Positions 24,703-33,978 of a DNA stretch of 41,210 nucleotides are shown here, in pieces (within the stretch, counting starts at the first letter, position 1; each line of letters opens with the position of its first letter). Below the pieces are notes generated by a model. That model was given only the letters and a program-made list of their open reading frames with translations. It did no database searches and had not been told where the DNA came from. The stretch is from positions 1 to 41,210 of the forward strand of contig CAMWQJ010000010.1 of the NCBI GenBank assembly GCA_947176415.1, in the 5' to 3' direction. Made by a program: the position numbers and the translations under genes. This DNA comes from an uncultured Ruminococcus sp. (GTDB lineage: Bacteria; Bacillota; Clostridia; Oscillospirales; Ruminococcaceae).

Positions 24703-27447
24703 TTATTGATTTTCCTTATTTTTACAGCACTTTTTGTACTTCTTTCCGCTGCCACACGGGCATGGGTCGTTGTCGCCTATTTTTTTAGACGTTACCGTTT
24801 CGGAAAAGCTCCCGTCACCTGCTGTTGCTTCGGGCTTGGCTACCTGTTCTCTCGGCGGAGGAGTGTTTCTCTGAAGTTTCACCGTCATAAGCATTCGGAT
24901 AGTGTCTTCCCTTATGGATTCAACCATAGCATCGAACATTTCAAATCCTTCGTATCTGTATTCAATAACGGGGTTTTTCTGACCGTACGAGCGGAGGCTG
25001 ATACCCTTTTTGAGTTCTTCCATATCATCTATATGTGACATCCATTTTGTGTCAACGACTTTGAGGAGGATAACTCTTTCCAGTTCTCTCATTGTTTCCT
25101 TGCCGTATTCTTTTTCCTTAGCCTGATATATTTCCCCTGCCTTTTCGTTGAGAGCATCTGTTATATCCTTTCTCGTAACGCTTGCCAGTTCCTCATCGTT
25201 AAAAGTAAGGTCTTCTTCGCCTATAAGCCAGCCAAGGAAGAAATCTTTCAGACCTATTACATTCCAGTCCTGTTTTTCGTCTTCGTCGGGAAGATAAGTA
25301 TTTACAGTGGAGGAAATAAGTTCTTCCATCATCTTGAGAATACTTTCGTGCAAATCCTCGCCGTCAAGCACCTGAGAACGCTGTTTGTAGATGATTTCAC
25401 GCTGTGTATTCATTACATCGTCGTAATTAAGTACATTCTTTCTTATGCTGAAATTATGTCCCTCAACTTTTTTCTGCGATGACTCAATAATCTTTGTCAG
25501 CATTTTGCTCTCGATAGGCATAGTCTCTTCAACGTTAAGGGTCTTCATCATGTTTTCGAGCCTGTCACCTGCAAAAATACGCATCAAATCGTCCTCAACC
25601 GAGAGGAAAAAACAGCTTTCACCAGGGTCACCCTGACGACCTGAACGACCTCTTAACTGGTTGTCGATACGTCTTGATTCGTGACGTTCCGTACCGATGA
25701 TATACAGACCGCCCGCTTCTCTCACTGCAACGGCTTTTTCCTTTACTTCCTTGTTGTACTTGTCAAACAGTTCCTGATAAAGTTTTCTTGCATTTAAAAT
25801 TTCCTCATTGTCGGTATCTGCAAAGCCTATAGCCTCGTTGATTAACTCTTCCGGCATTTCTCTTCTGCGGAGTTCGGCACGTGCGAGAAATTCGGCATTG
25901 CCTCCGAGCATGATATCAGTACCACGTCCAGCCATATTTGTGGCGATTGTTACCGAGCCGTATTTACCAGCCTGTGCTACTATCTCTGCTTCCTTTGCGT
26001 GCTGTTTCGCATTGAGTACATTATGTTTAACACCTCTGCGTTTCAGCATAGCCGAGAGAAGTTCGGACTTCTCAATAGAAACTGTACCGATAAGTATAGG
26101 CTGTCCTTTTTCATGGCACTCTATAACCTTTTCGATTATAGCGGAATATTTTCCTTTTTCGGAGCTGTAAATCTGGTCATTGTGGTCTATACGGATAACA
26201 GGCTTGTTTGTCGGAATTGAAATAACATCGAGCTTGTATATTTCTTTAAATTCGTCCTCTTCTGTCATAGCCGTACCCGTCATGCCTGACAGCTTATTGT
26301 AAAGACGGAAAAAGTTCTGGAAAGTGATAGTCGCAAGAGTTTTGGACTCGCTTTTAATCTTTACGCCCTCTTTTGCCTCAATAGCCTGATGCAGACCGTC
26401 ATTGAAACGTCTTCCCTCCATCATACGACCTGTGAACTCGTCAACAATAACGATTTCGCCGTCTTTCACAACATAGTCAATGTCATTCTTCATAACGCCG
26501 TTAGCCTTGATAGCCTGATTGATGTGGTGGAGCAAAGTAAGATTTTCGGAGTCCATGAGGTTTTCAATATTGAATACCTGTTCGGCTTTTTTAACGCCAC
26601 GCTGTGTGATAGTGGCTGTCTTTGCCTTTTCATCAATGATATAGTCTGCCGTCTCGTTTATAGAATCCTGGTCTTCCTTGCTGTCCATTTCAACTACAGT
26701 CGTTGATGTAAGGGTCTTTGCGAATCTGTCAACGATAGAGTAAAGCTGTGTTGACTTGTCGCCTTTTCCCGAAATAATAAGCGGAGTACGTGCCTCGTCT
26801 ATGAGGATATTATCAACCTCGTCTACGATTGCAAAGTTCGGCTCTCGCTGTACTCTGTCTTCCTTTTGCGTAACCATATTGTCACGGAGATAGTCAAATC
26901 CGAGTTCATTGTTTGTGCCGTAAGTAACATCGCAGTTGTATGCTTGCCTCCTTTGATTGTTGTTGAGACCGTGGAGAATACAGCCTACAGTAAGACCGAG
27001 CCAGCGGAGGACTTTTCCCATTTCTTCAGCCTGCGTCTTTGCGAGATAGTCATTTACAGTAACAACGTGTACGCCTTTGCCTGTGAGTGCGTTAAGATAG
27101 GAAGCAACACACGCAACGAGAGTTTTACCTTCACCTGTTCGCATTTCGGCAATACGGCCCTGATGAAGAACGATAGCACCAATAATCTGCACGGGATATG
27201 GCTTTTTTTCAAGTACCCTCCATGCACCCTCTCTTACTGTTGCGAGGGCTTCGGGAAGAATATCATCAAGAGTTTCACCTGATTTAAGCCTGTCCTTAAA
27301 TTCCTGTGTTTTGCCTTTAAGCTCTTCGTCCGAGAGCTTCTGGTATTCTTCATCAAGGTCGAGGACTTTATTTTTAATTGGTTCAATACGTTTCAATTCC
27401 CTGTTTGAATAAGCATTTGCACCGAAGATATTTTTAAATAAACCCAT
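24703..27447 (-). CDS. secA: preprotein translocase ATPase SecA
   Basis: A 914-residue motor ATPase that drives proteins through SecYEG; it would export the pilins and other signal-peptide proteins of this window. Walker A is MRTGEGKT, the DEAD-like motif is [16 protein letters not shown], and helicase motifs such as [14 protein letters not shown] and [10 protein letters not shown] follow. The C-terminus has the SEC-C zinc motif [15 protein letters not shown]. Length and order are standard. AGGCGG precedes the ATG. It is transcribed alone from its own promoter to its own terminator. Confidence 0.97.
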   Translation of the reverse strand: MGLFKNIFGANAYSNRELKRIEPIKNKVLDLDEEYQKLSDEELKGKTQEFKDRLKSGETLDDILPEALATVREGAWRVLEKKPYPVQIIGAIVLHQGRIAEMRTGEGKTLVACVASYLNALTGKGVHVVTVNDYLAKTQAEEMGKVLRWLGLTVGCILHGLNNNQRRQAYNCDVTYGTNNELGFDYLRDNMVTQKEDRVQREPNFAIVDEVDNILIDEARTPLIISGKGDKSTQLYSIVDRFAKTLTSTTVVEMDSKEDQDSINETADYIIDEKAKTATITQRGVKKAEQVFNIENLMDSENLTLLHHINQAIKANGVMKNDIDYVVKDGEIVIVDEFTGRMMEGRRFNDGLHQAIEAKEGVKIKSESKTLATITFQNFFRLYNKLSGMTGTAMTEEDEFKEIYKLDVISIPTNKPVIRIDHNDQIYSSEKGKYSAIIEKVIECHEKGQPILIGTVSIEKSELLSAMLKRRGVKHNVLNAKQHAKEAEIVAQAGKYGSVTIATNMAGRGTDIMLGGNAEFLARAELRRREMPEELINEAIGFADTDNEEILNARKLYQELFDKYNKEVKEKAVAVREAGGLYIIGTERHESRRIDNQLRGRSGRQGDPGESCFFLSVEDDLMRIFAGDRLENMMKTLNVEETMPIESKMLTKIIESSQKKVEGHNFSIRKNVLNYDDVMNTQREIIYKQRSQVLDGEDLHESILKMMEELISSTVNTYLPDEDEKQDWNVIGLKDFFLGWLIGEEDLTFNDEELASVTRKDITDALNEKAGEIYQAKEKEYGKETMRELERVILLKVVDTKWMSHIDDMEELKKGISLRSYGQKNPVIEYRYEGFEMFDAMVESIREDTIRMLMTVKLQRNTPPPREQVAKPEATAGDGSFSETVTSKKIGDNDPCPCGSGKKYKKCCKNKENQ

Positions 27448-27489
27448 TTATTTACCGCCTTTACGATTTTTTAGATATAGATATATTAT

Positions 27490-27518
27490 ATTGTACATCA
27501 AATATTATAGTTTGTCAA
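27490..27518 (-). promoter_or_regulatory. secA promoter
   Basis: On the minus strand TTGACA (27518-27513) and TACAAT (27495-27490) are 17 bases apart, about 43 bases upstream of the secA ATG. Confidence 0.8.
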
Positions 27519-27582
27519 TAGCGAATTTAATTAACGTTCACAACAGAAAATTGATTAAAAAAAGAAAATATGTTCTCCATAC

Positions 27583-27611
27583 TTTTATATCTGTCTGAAA
27601 AGTGTTATAAT
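27583..27611 (+). promoter_or_regulatory. possible uvrB promoter
   Basis: TATAAT at 27606-27611 is a perfect -10. The -35 at the right distance is TTTTAT (27583-27588), which is weak. No LexA-type GAAC-N4-GTTC box was seen in the 200 bases before uvrB. The divergent secA promoter lies about 65 bases upstream. Confidence 0.4.
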
Positions 27612-27648
27612 ATAATCTGAAATTATAACCAAGGGGGAAATTTTATAA

Positions 27649-29610
27649 ATGAACAGATTTATACTTCATTCGGACTACTCGCCGTCAGGAGACCAGCCCG
27701 AAGCTATAGAAAAACTTGTTGACGGCATAGAGTCGGGAAAGAAAGAGCAGATACTTTTAGGCGTGACGGGTTCGGGAAAGACTTTCACAATGGCTAACGT
27801 GATAGCAAGAGTAAACAAACCGACGCTTGTGCTTGCACATAACAAGATACTTGCGGGACAATTATGCTCGGAATTTAAGGAATTTTTCCCCGAAAATGCA
27901 GTAGAGTACTTTGTGTCTTACTATGACTACTATCAGCCTGAGGCGTATGTGCCGAGTACGGACAGCTATATAGAGAAAGATTCTTCAATAAACAACGAGA
28001 TAGACAAGCTGAGGCATTCGGCAACGTCTGCACTTGCGGAGAGAAGAGACGTTATAATAGTGGCGAGCGTATCGTGTATATATTCGCTCGGAAGTCCCGA
28101 AGAGTATCGTTCAATGACGGTATCAATCAGACAGGGTGCGGAAAAATCACGTGAACAGCTTATTAGTGAGCTTGTAAAGATAAGATATGAAAGAAATGAT
28201 ATAGCATTTGAGCGAAACAGATTCAGGGTAAGAGGCGACGTTGTGGAAATTTTTCCGGCGAGGTCGGGAGATACAGCGATAAGGGTTGAGTTTTTCGGAG
28301 ACGAGATAGACAGGATTTCCGAGATAAATGCAACTACGGGAGAAGTAAAAGCGGTATTGTCCCACGTGGCAATTTTTCCTGCCTCGCACTATGTGGTCGG
28401 CGACGAAAAAATAGAGTCTGCATTAAAGGAGATAGACGAGGAATTAGCAGAACGGATAAAATATTTCACAGACAATAACAAACTCATAGAGGCACAGAGA
28501 ATTGAACAGCGTACACATTATGACATGGAGATGCTGAGAGAAGTTGGCTATTGCAGTGGCGTGGAGAATTATTCACGTGTTCTTTCGGGAAGACCGGAGG
28601 GAAGTACTCCGCTTACACTTTTAGACCATTTTCCCGATGATTTTCTGCTGATAGTGGACGAAAGCCATGTTACGTTACCGCAGGTGAGGGCGATGTATGC
28701 AGGAGACAGGGCGAGAAAGTCGACTCTTGTTGATTACGGATTCAGACTGCCAAGTGCATTTGACAACAGACCGCTTAATTTCGAGGAATTTAATGCACAC
28801 ATAAATCAGGCTGTATACGTCAGTGCAACCCCCGGAAAGATTGAAAGGGAAAAAACAGACATAATAGTAGAACAGCTTATAAGACCGACGGGACTTTTAG
28901 ACCCGAAAGTTACAGTAAAATCCACAGTCGGACAGATAGACGACCTTATGTCAGAAATAAACATCAGGGTGCAGAGGAAAGAACGTGTGCTTGTAACGAC
29001 GCTGACAAAGAAAATGGCGGAGAATCTCACGGAGTATTATTCAAATCTCGGCATAAAAGTGCAGTATATGCACCACGATATAGATACCATAGAGAGAATG
29101 GAAATTATAAAAGACCTGAGAAACGGCGTTTTTGACGTGCTTGTCGGAATAAATCTTCTCCGTGAGGGTCTTGATATTCCTGAAGTAAGCCTTGTTGCAA
29201 TACTCGATGCCGACAAGGAGGGATTTTTAAGGAGCGAAACTTCTCTGATTCAGACTATAGGACGTTCCGCAAGAAACAGTAACGGACAGGTTATAATGTA
29301 TGCGGACGAAGTTACAGGCTCGATGGAGAGGGCAATTACAGAGACGGAAAGACGAAGAAAATTGCAGGAGGAATATAACAGGAAACACGGCATAGTCCCC
29401 GAAACCATTGTAAAAGAAGTCCGTGAAGTTCTTGAAATAACATCAAAGAAAAAGACCGAGGAAAAGACGGCAGGGAAGTTATCGGCAAAGGAGAGGGCAG
29501 ACCTTATAGAAAGGCTTACAGTCGAAATGAAAAATTCGGCTAAAATGCTTGAATTTGAACACGCAATATATCTGCGTGACAAGATAAATGAACTGAAAGG
29601 AAAGAAGTAA
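27649..29610 (+). CDS. uvrB: excinuclease ABC subunit B
   Basis: A 653-residue damage-verification helicase of nucleotide excision repair. Walker A GVTGSGKT is at 38-45. The beta-hairpin that grips DNA shows [15 protein letters not shown]. Later motifs are [21 protein letters not shown] and [10 protein letters not shown], and a C-terminal UVR domain (about 615-650) contacts UvrC/UvrA. The ATG has AAGGGGGAAA upstream. The NADAR gene starts one base after its stop and uvrA follows, forming a three-gene operon. Confidence 0.97.
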   Translation: MNRFILHSDYSPSGDQPEAIEKLVDGIESGKKEQILLGVTGSGKTFTMANVIARVNKPTLVLAHNKILAGQLCSEFKEFFPENAVEYFVSYYDYYQPEAYVPSTDSYIEKDSSINNEIDKLRHSATSALAERRDVIIVASVSCIYSLGSPEEYRSMTVSIRQGAEKSREQLISELVKIRYERNDIAFERNRFRVRGDVVEIFPARSGDTAIRVEFFGDEIDRISEINATTGEVKAVLSHVAIFPASHYVVGDEKIESALKEIDEELAERIKYFTDNNKLIEAQRIEQRTHYDMEMLREVGYCSGVENYSRVLSGRPEGSTPLTLLDHFPDDFLLIVDESHVTLPQVRAMYAGDRARKSTLVDYGFRLPSAFDNRPLNFEEFNAHINQAVYVSATPGKIEREKTDIIVEQLIRPTGLLDPKVTVKSTVGQIDDLMSEINIRVQRKERVLVTTLTKKMAENLTEYYSNLGIKVQYMHHDIDTIERMEIIKDLRNGVFDVLVGINLLREGLDIPEVSLVAILDADKEGFLRSETSLIQTIGRSARNSNGQVIMYADEVTGSMERAITETERRRKLQEEYNRKHGIVPETIVKEVREVLEITSKKKTEEKTAGKLSAKERADLIERLTVEMKNSAKMLEFEHAIYLRDKINELKGKK

Positions 29611-29611
29611 A

Positions 29612-30175
29612 ATGAGATATTCAAGAGAAGATATAATAAGGAAATTCATGAAAGGGGAAAAGTTAAAATATATATTTTTCTGGGGACATTCCCCGTCTCC
29701 TGACGGAAATATCACAAAGACCTGTTTCAGCCAGTGGTTTATTTGCCGTTTCAGCGTTGACGGCATGGAGTATTCAACCGCTGAGCAGTACATGATGTCG
29801 CAGAAAGCACTGCTTTTCGGAGATACTGAGACAAATGCGGAAATCATGTCCGCAAAGCACCCGAAACAATTTAAGGAACTCGGACGTAAAGTAAAGCATT
29901 TTGACGAAAAACTGTGGAACGAACACAAGACGGATATTGTAATAAAAGGCAACTATGCGAAATTCTCGCAGAATGAAAGGCTGAAAGAATTTCTCATAAA
30001 TACGGGAAAAAGGGTAATTGTTGAGGCAAGCCCTTATGACAAGATATGGGGTATAGGAATGAAAGCCGATTCAGAGAACATAACAAACCCTGAAAACTGG
30101 AAAGGTAAAAATCTTCTCGGATTCTGTTTAATGGAAGTGCGTGATATGCTTACGGAGGGTAATAATAATGACTGA
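29612..30175 (+). CDS. NADAR-family protein (YbiA-like N-glycosidase / ADP-ribose-guanine hydrolase)
   Basis: A 187-residue NADAR-domain protein. It aligns by eye to YbiA: an aromatic FFWG and FSQWF start, [12 protein letters not shown] with the conserved Glu and Gln-Lys pair, [15 protein letters not shown], a Tyr-x-x-x-Trp-Gly block (YDKIWGIGM) and a final [13 protein letters not shown]. Some family members remove ADP-ribose from guanine in DNA and act as antitoxins to DarT1-type enzymes; others act on riboflavin intermediates. ATG 29612 begins one base after the uvrB stop and its 3' end overlaps uvrA by eight bases. No ADP-ribosyltransferase is in the window. Its place between two repair genes favours a role on modified DNA, which is inference. 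Confidence 0.88.
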   Translation: MRYSREDIIRKFMKGEKLKYIFFWGHSPSPDGNITKTCFSQWFICRFSVDGMEYSTAEQYMMSQKALLFGDTETNAEIMSAKHPKQFKELGRKVKHFDEKLWNEHKTDIVIKGNYAKFSQNERLKEFLINTGKRVIVEASPYDKIWGIGMKADSENITNPENWKGKNLLGFCLMEVRDMLTEGNNND

Positions 30176-32987
30176 CAAGATAATAATAAAAGGTGCAAGG
30201 GTAAATAATTTAAAGAATATAGACTTGGAATTGCCGAGAGACCGCCTTATCGTCATGACAGGTTTGTCGGGGTCGGGCAAGTCCTCGCTCGCATTTGATA
30301 CTATCTATGCGGACGGACAGAGACGTTATGTTGAGAGTCTCTCTTCATACGCAAGAATGTTTCTCGGACAGATGGAAAAACCTGATGTTGACAGCATAGA
30401 GGGACTTTCGCCTGCCATATCCATAGACCAGAAAACAACTTCAAAAAATCCACGTTCCACGGTCGGAACAGTTACGGAAATATACGACTATTTAAGACTG
30501 CTTTACGCAAGGGTCGGCATACCGCACTGTCCGATATGTGGCAGGGAAGTTTCACAGCAAAGTATAGACCAGATAACAGATACAATAATGAAACTTCCGA
30601 AAGGCACTAAAATACAGCTTCTTGCACCGATAGCAAAAAACAGAAAAGGACAGTTTAAAAAAGAATTTGAAAGTGCAAGAAAAAGCGGATTTGTGCGTGT
30701 GAGGGCTGACGGCATTATCTATGATTTAGGCGAGGAAATAAAGCTCGAAAAGAACATAAAGCACAATATAGAAATAGTAGTTGACAGGCTTGTCATAAAA
30801 GAGGAAATAGAGTCGAGAATAGCCGACAGCCTTGAAACTGTTTTCAGAATTTCGGACGGTATAGCAATGGTTGACGTGACGGGCGGTGAAGATATGATTT
30901 TTTCGCAGAATTATTCCTGTCCTGAGCATAATATAAGCATAGGAGAGTTAGAGCCTGTAATGTTCTCGTTCAATAATCCTGTGGGAGCTTGTCCGAAGTG
31001 TACAGGTCTCGGAATGTTCCGCCGTATAGATCCCGATATAATAGTACCTAACCGTGATTTGAGCATAGCGGAGGGTGCTGTAAAGGCTTCGGGCTGGAAC
31101 AGTCTGGACGAGCATTCGATAGCAATGATGTATTACAAGGCAATATCGGACAAGTATAATATAAGGCTTGACGTTCCTGTGAGTGAACTTTCCAAAAAAC
31201 AGCTTGATTTGTTTCTTTACGGAACAGGCGGGGAAAAACTCGATTTACAGCGACCCGAATCCCTCGGCGGTGGTGTTTATCAGTCATCATTTGAGGGAGT
31301 AATAAATAATCTCGAAAGACGGTACAGAGAGACAAACAGCGAGTATTCACGGAATGAAATAGAGGGCTATATGAGTGAAGTAGAGTGTCCGGAGTGCAGG
31401 GGACGGAGATTGAAAAATGAGTATTTGGCGGTTACTGTCGGCGGACTTGATATAAGCAGACTGACAGATTTATCAGTAACGGACTGTCTCGGTTTCTTCG
31501 ATAATCTGAAACTTTCGGAGCAGGATAATTTAATAGGCGGACGGATTATAAAAGAAATAAAAGAACGTCTCGGATTTCTTAAAAGCGTCGGTCTTGAATA
31601 TATCACGCTGTCACGGTCTTCGGGTACACTTTCGGGCGGAGAAAGTCAGCGTATAAGGCTTGCAACACAGATTGGCTCGTCGCTTGTGGGAGTTCTTTAT
31701 ATACTCGACGAGCCAAGCATAGGACTTCACCAGAGAGACAACGACAAACTTATTTCAACCCTTAAAAGACTCCGTGATATAGGAAATACCTTGATAGTCG
31801 TTGAACACGATGACGATACTATCTTATCGGCGGACTATGTTGTTGACATTGGAAAAGGAGCAGGAGCAGAGGGCGGTAATGTTGTATACGCAGGAGACGT
31901 AAAGGGCTTGCTTGAATGCGAGGACTCAATTACAGGGCAGTATCTCAGCGGTAAAAAGAAGATTCCAGTGCCTGAAAAGAGAAGAGACGGAAACGGAAAC
32001 TATCTTATTGTGAAAGGTGCTTGTGAAAACAGTCTTAAAAATATAGATGTGAAAATTCCGCTCGGTATGCTTGTATGCGTTACGGGCGTTTCGGGGTCGG
32101 GAAAGTCATCGCTTGTCAATGAAGTTATTTATAAACATCTTTCCGCAAAACTTAACCGTGCAAGAATAAAAAGCGGAAAGTTCAGGAGCATGGAGGGACT
32201 TGAAAATCTTGACAAAGTAATCTGCATAGACCAGTCGCCAATCGGAAGAACGCCACGCTCGAATCCTGCAACATATACGGGAGTTTTCACGGATATACGT
32301 GAACTTTTCGCAAAGACAGCTGATGCAAAGGCAAGGGGATATACAAGCGGACGTTTTTCTTTCAACGTAAAGGGCGGACGTTGCGAGGCGTGCGAAGGGG
32401 ACGGAATTATCAGGATAGAAATGCACTTTTTGCCCGATGTATATGTGCCTTGTGAAGTGTGCAGAGGCAGACGCTATAACCGTGAGACACTGGAAGTTAA
32501 ATATAAAGGAAAATCAATACATGATGTTCTTGAGATGACAACAGACGAGGCGGTTAAGTTTTTCGAGCATATACCTAAAATTTACAGACGGCTTAAAACT
32601 TTGCAGGAAGTGGGTCTCGGATATATAAAGCTCGGACAGTCCGCAACAACTCTTTCAGGCGGTGAGGCACAGAGAGTGAAACTCTCGACTGAACTTTCCA
32701 AGCGTTCAACAGGAAAGACAATATATATACTTGACGAGCCGACGACGGGTCTGCATACGGCTGACGTTCATATGCTTATTGATGTTATGCAAAGACTTGC
32801 GGACAGCGGAAACACTGTTCTTGTGATAGAACATAACCTTAATGTAATAAAAGTTGCAGACTATATTATAGACCTCGGAAAAGAGGGTGGCGACAAGGGC
32901 GGTACAGTCATTGCCACGGGTACTCCTGAGGAGATAGCGGAGTGTGAAAATTCTTACACAGGAAAATATCTGAAACAGTATCTTTAA
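30168..32987 (+). CDS. uvrA: excinuclease ABC subunit A
   Basis: A 939-residue tandem ABC ATPase that finds DNA damage with UvrB. Two P-loops ([14 protein letters not shown] and [14 protein letters not shown]) and two ABC signatures ([15 protein letters not shown] and [15 protein letters not shown]) are present. Zinc-finger cysteines include CPKC and the CEAC/CEVC pair. ATG 30168 has ACGGAGGGT eight bases upstream; the frame is open from 30141 but that would lengthen the overlap with the NADAR gene. It overlaps the NADAR gene by eight bases, showing translational coupling. Confidence 0.97.
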   Translation: MTDKIIIKGARVNNLKNIDLELPRDRLIVMTGLSGSGKSSLAFDTIYADGQRRYVESLSSYARMFLGQMEKPDVDSIEGLSPAISIDQKTTSKNPRSTVGTVTEIYDYLRLLYARVGIPHCPICGREVSQQSIDQITDTIMKLPKGTKIQLLAPIAKNRKGQFKKEFESARKSGFVRVRADGIIYDLGEEIKLEKNIKHNIEIVVDRLVIKEEIESRIADSLETVFRISDGIAMVDVTGGEDMIFSQNYSCPEHNISIGELEPVMFSFNNPVGACPKCTGLGMFRRIDPDIIVPNRDLSIAEGAVKASGWNSLDEHSIAMMYYKAISDKYNIRLDVPVSELSKKQLDLFLYGTGGEKLDLQRPESLGGGVYQSSFEGVINNLERRYRETNSEYSRNEIEGYMSEVECPECRGRRLKNEYLAVTVGGLDISRLTDLSVTDCLGFFDNLKLSEQDNLIGGRIIKEIKERLGFLKSVGLEYITLSRSSGTLSGGESQRIRLATQIGSSLVGVLYILDEPSIGLHQRDNDKLISTLKRLRDIGNTLIVVEHDDDTILSADYVVDIGKGAGAEGGNVVYAGDVKGLLECEDSITGQYLSGKKKIPVPEKRRDGNGNYLIVKGACENSLKNIDVKIPLGMLVCVTGVSGSGKSSLVNEVIYKHLSAKLNRARIKSGKFRSMEGLENLDKVICIDQSPIGRTPRSNPATYTGVFTDIRELFAKTADAKARGYTSGRFSFNVKGGRCEACEGDGIIRIEMHFLPDVYVPCEVCRGRRYNRETLEVKYKGKSIHDVLEMTTDEAVKFFEHIPKIYRRLKTLQEVGLGYIKLGQSATTLSGGEAQRVKLSTELSKRSTGKTIYILDEPTTGLHTADVHMLIDVMQRLADSGNTVLVIEHNLNVIKVADYIIDLGKEGGDKGGTVIATGTPEEIAECENSYTGKYLKQYL

Positions 32988-32997
32988 TTAAAAAAAT

Positions 32998-33024
32998 CCC
33001 CTCGGCTGTCCGACGGCTGAGGGG
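32998..33024 (+). other. hairpin between uvrA and the CPBP protease gene
   Basis: CCCCTC (32998-33003) pairs with GAGGGG (33019-33024), and the inner bases extend the stem to about 11 pairs including two G-U pairs that exist only in plus-strand RNA. No T-run follows; the hairpin instead runs into GGAAATGGAG, the ribosome site of the next gene. It may protect the uvrA mRNA end or limit translation of the protease gene. On the minus strand an A/T-rich tail follows, but two pairs become A-C mismatches. Confidence 0.45.
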
Positions 33025-33040
33025 GGAAATGGAGAATATA

Positions 33041-33916
33041 ATGAAAAAGTTTTTAAAGACACTCGGTGTATGTTTTATGGGTTTTGTAATTCTTATTATT
33101 GCACAGTTTGTCGGCATCGGACTTGGTGAACTTCTTGTTAAATTCACAGGTATACCTGAATTTACAGGCGGATTGGTTGCTTCCGTAATATATCCGTTTC
33201 TTACATATTTATTGCTGAAAATATTCTGTAAAAAATTTCTCAGTACGGAAATTTCAGAGTTTGGTATAGGAAAGTTAAAATTAAAACCTGTATGGTGTAT
33301 TATTGCCTTTGTACTTCCTGTTGCTGTTGATTTTCTGCTGATATGCATGGGCGGAGATTTTCACGCCATTGAAAATGATTTATTATACAAGCTGAACATT
33401 TTTGTTACGGGAGTATGCCTTTACAGCATAGCAGGCGGAATAGTTGAAGAAATGATTTTCCGTGGCGTTATCATGGGAATTATAAAGAAAAACTATAATA
33501 CAAAATCCGCTGTTATAATTCCGTCTGTACTTTTCGGAATTGTCCACCTTGCAAACGGCAGGCTTGATTTTCTGAGTGCTGTTCAGCTTATCATAGCAGG
33601 AACAGCGGTCGGCATAATGTTTTCGCTTATTATGCTGAATGATAATAATTTCTGGAATAACGCACTTGTCCATGCAGTATGGAATATGTCAACACTCGGA
33701 CTTTTTCATATTCAGGCTTTTTCCGCAGAGTATCAGGAAATATCACTTTTCAATTTTGTAATGTATTCTGATGACAGGCTGATAACGGGCGGAGAGTTCG
33801 GAACAGAAGTGTCGGTTATTGCAATACTCGGTTATATTGTGGTAAGTGCGGTTGCATTTATACTTAACGGAAAGATTAGCAGAAATCATAAAATTACAGA
33901 TTCTGAATTGTCTTGA
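33041..33916 (+). CDS. CPBP-family intramembrane glutamic endopeptidase
   Basis: About 291 residues with seven or eight hydrophobic segments. The protease core (ABI/CPBP, Rce1-like) is visible: VEEMIFRGVIMG with the catalytic Glu pair and Arg, then FGIVHLANG with a conserved His, and NALVHAVWN with the last His/Asn. Substrate unknown; relatives act in CAAX processing, bacteriocin maturation or self-immunity. ATG 33041 is chosen because GGAG lies six bases upstream; the ATG at 33029 has its G-rich stretch too close. The stop codon lies within the valS -35 box. Confidence 0.87.
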   Translation: MKKFLKTLGVCFMGFVILIIAQFVGIGLGELLVKFTGIPEFTGGLVASVIYPFLTYLLLKIFCKKFLSTEISEFGIGKLKLKPVWCIIAFVLPVAVDFLLICMGGDFHAIENDLLYKLNIFVTGVCLYSIAGGIVEEMIFRGVIMGIIKKNYNTKSAVIIPSVLFGIVHLANGRLDFLSAVQLIIAGTAVGIMFSLIMLNDNNFWNNALVHAVWNMSTLGLFHIQAFSAEYQEISLFNFVMYSDDRLITGGEFGTEVSVIAILGYIVVSAVAFILNGKISRNHKITDSELS

Positions 33917-33941
33917 CTTTTTCCGTAAAATGTTATATACT
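33913..33941 (+). promoter_or_regulatory. valS promoter
   Basis: TTGACT (33913-33918) and TATACT (33936-33941) are 17 bases apart, and the -35 overlaps the stop codon of the preceding protease gene. The leader to valS is under 40 bases, so no T-box can be present. Confidence 0.75.
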
Positions 33942-33978
33942 TTTATTGATATTAAAATTATAAAGGAGTTTTTAAAAT

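Noticed and set aside
26866-27282. 138-codon plus-strand frame inside secA
   Set aside because: Antisense to a conserved secA region with clear helicase motifs.
27519-27648. SOS (LexA) box controlling uvrB
   Set aside because: No GAAC-N4-GTTC match was found; only partial GTTC pieces occur.
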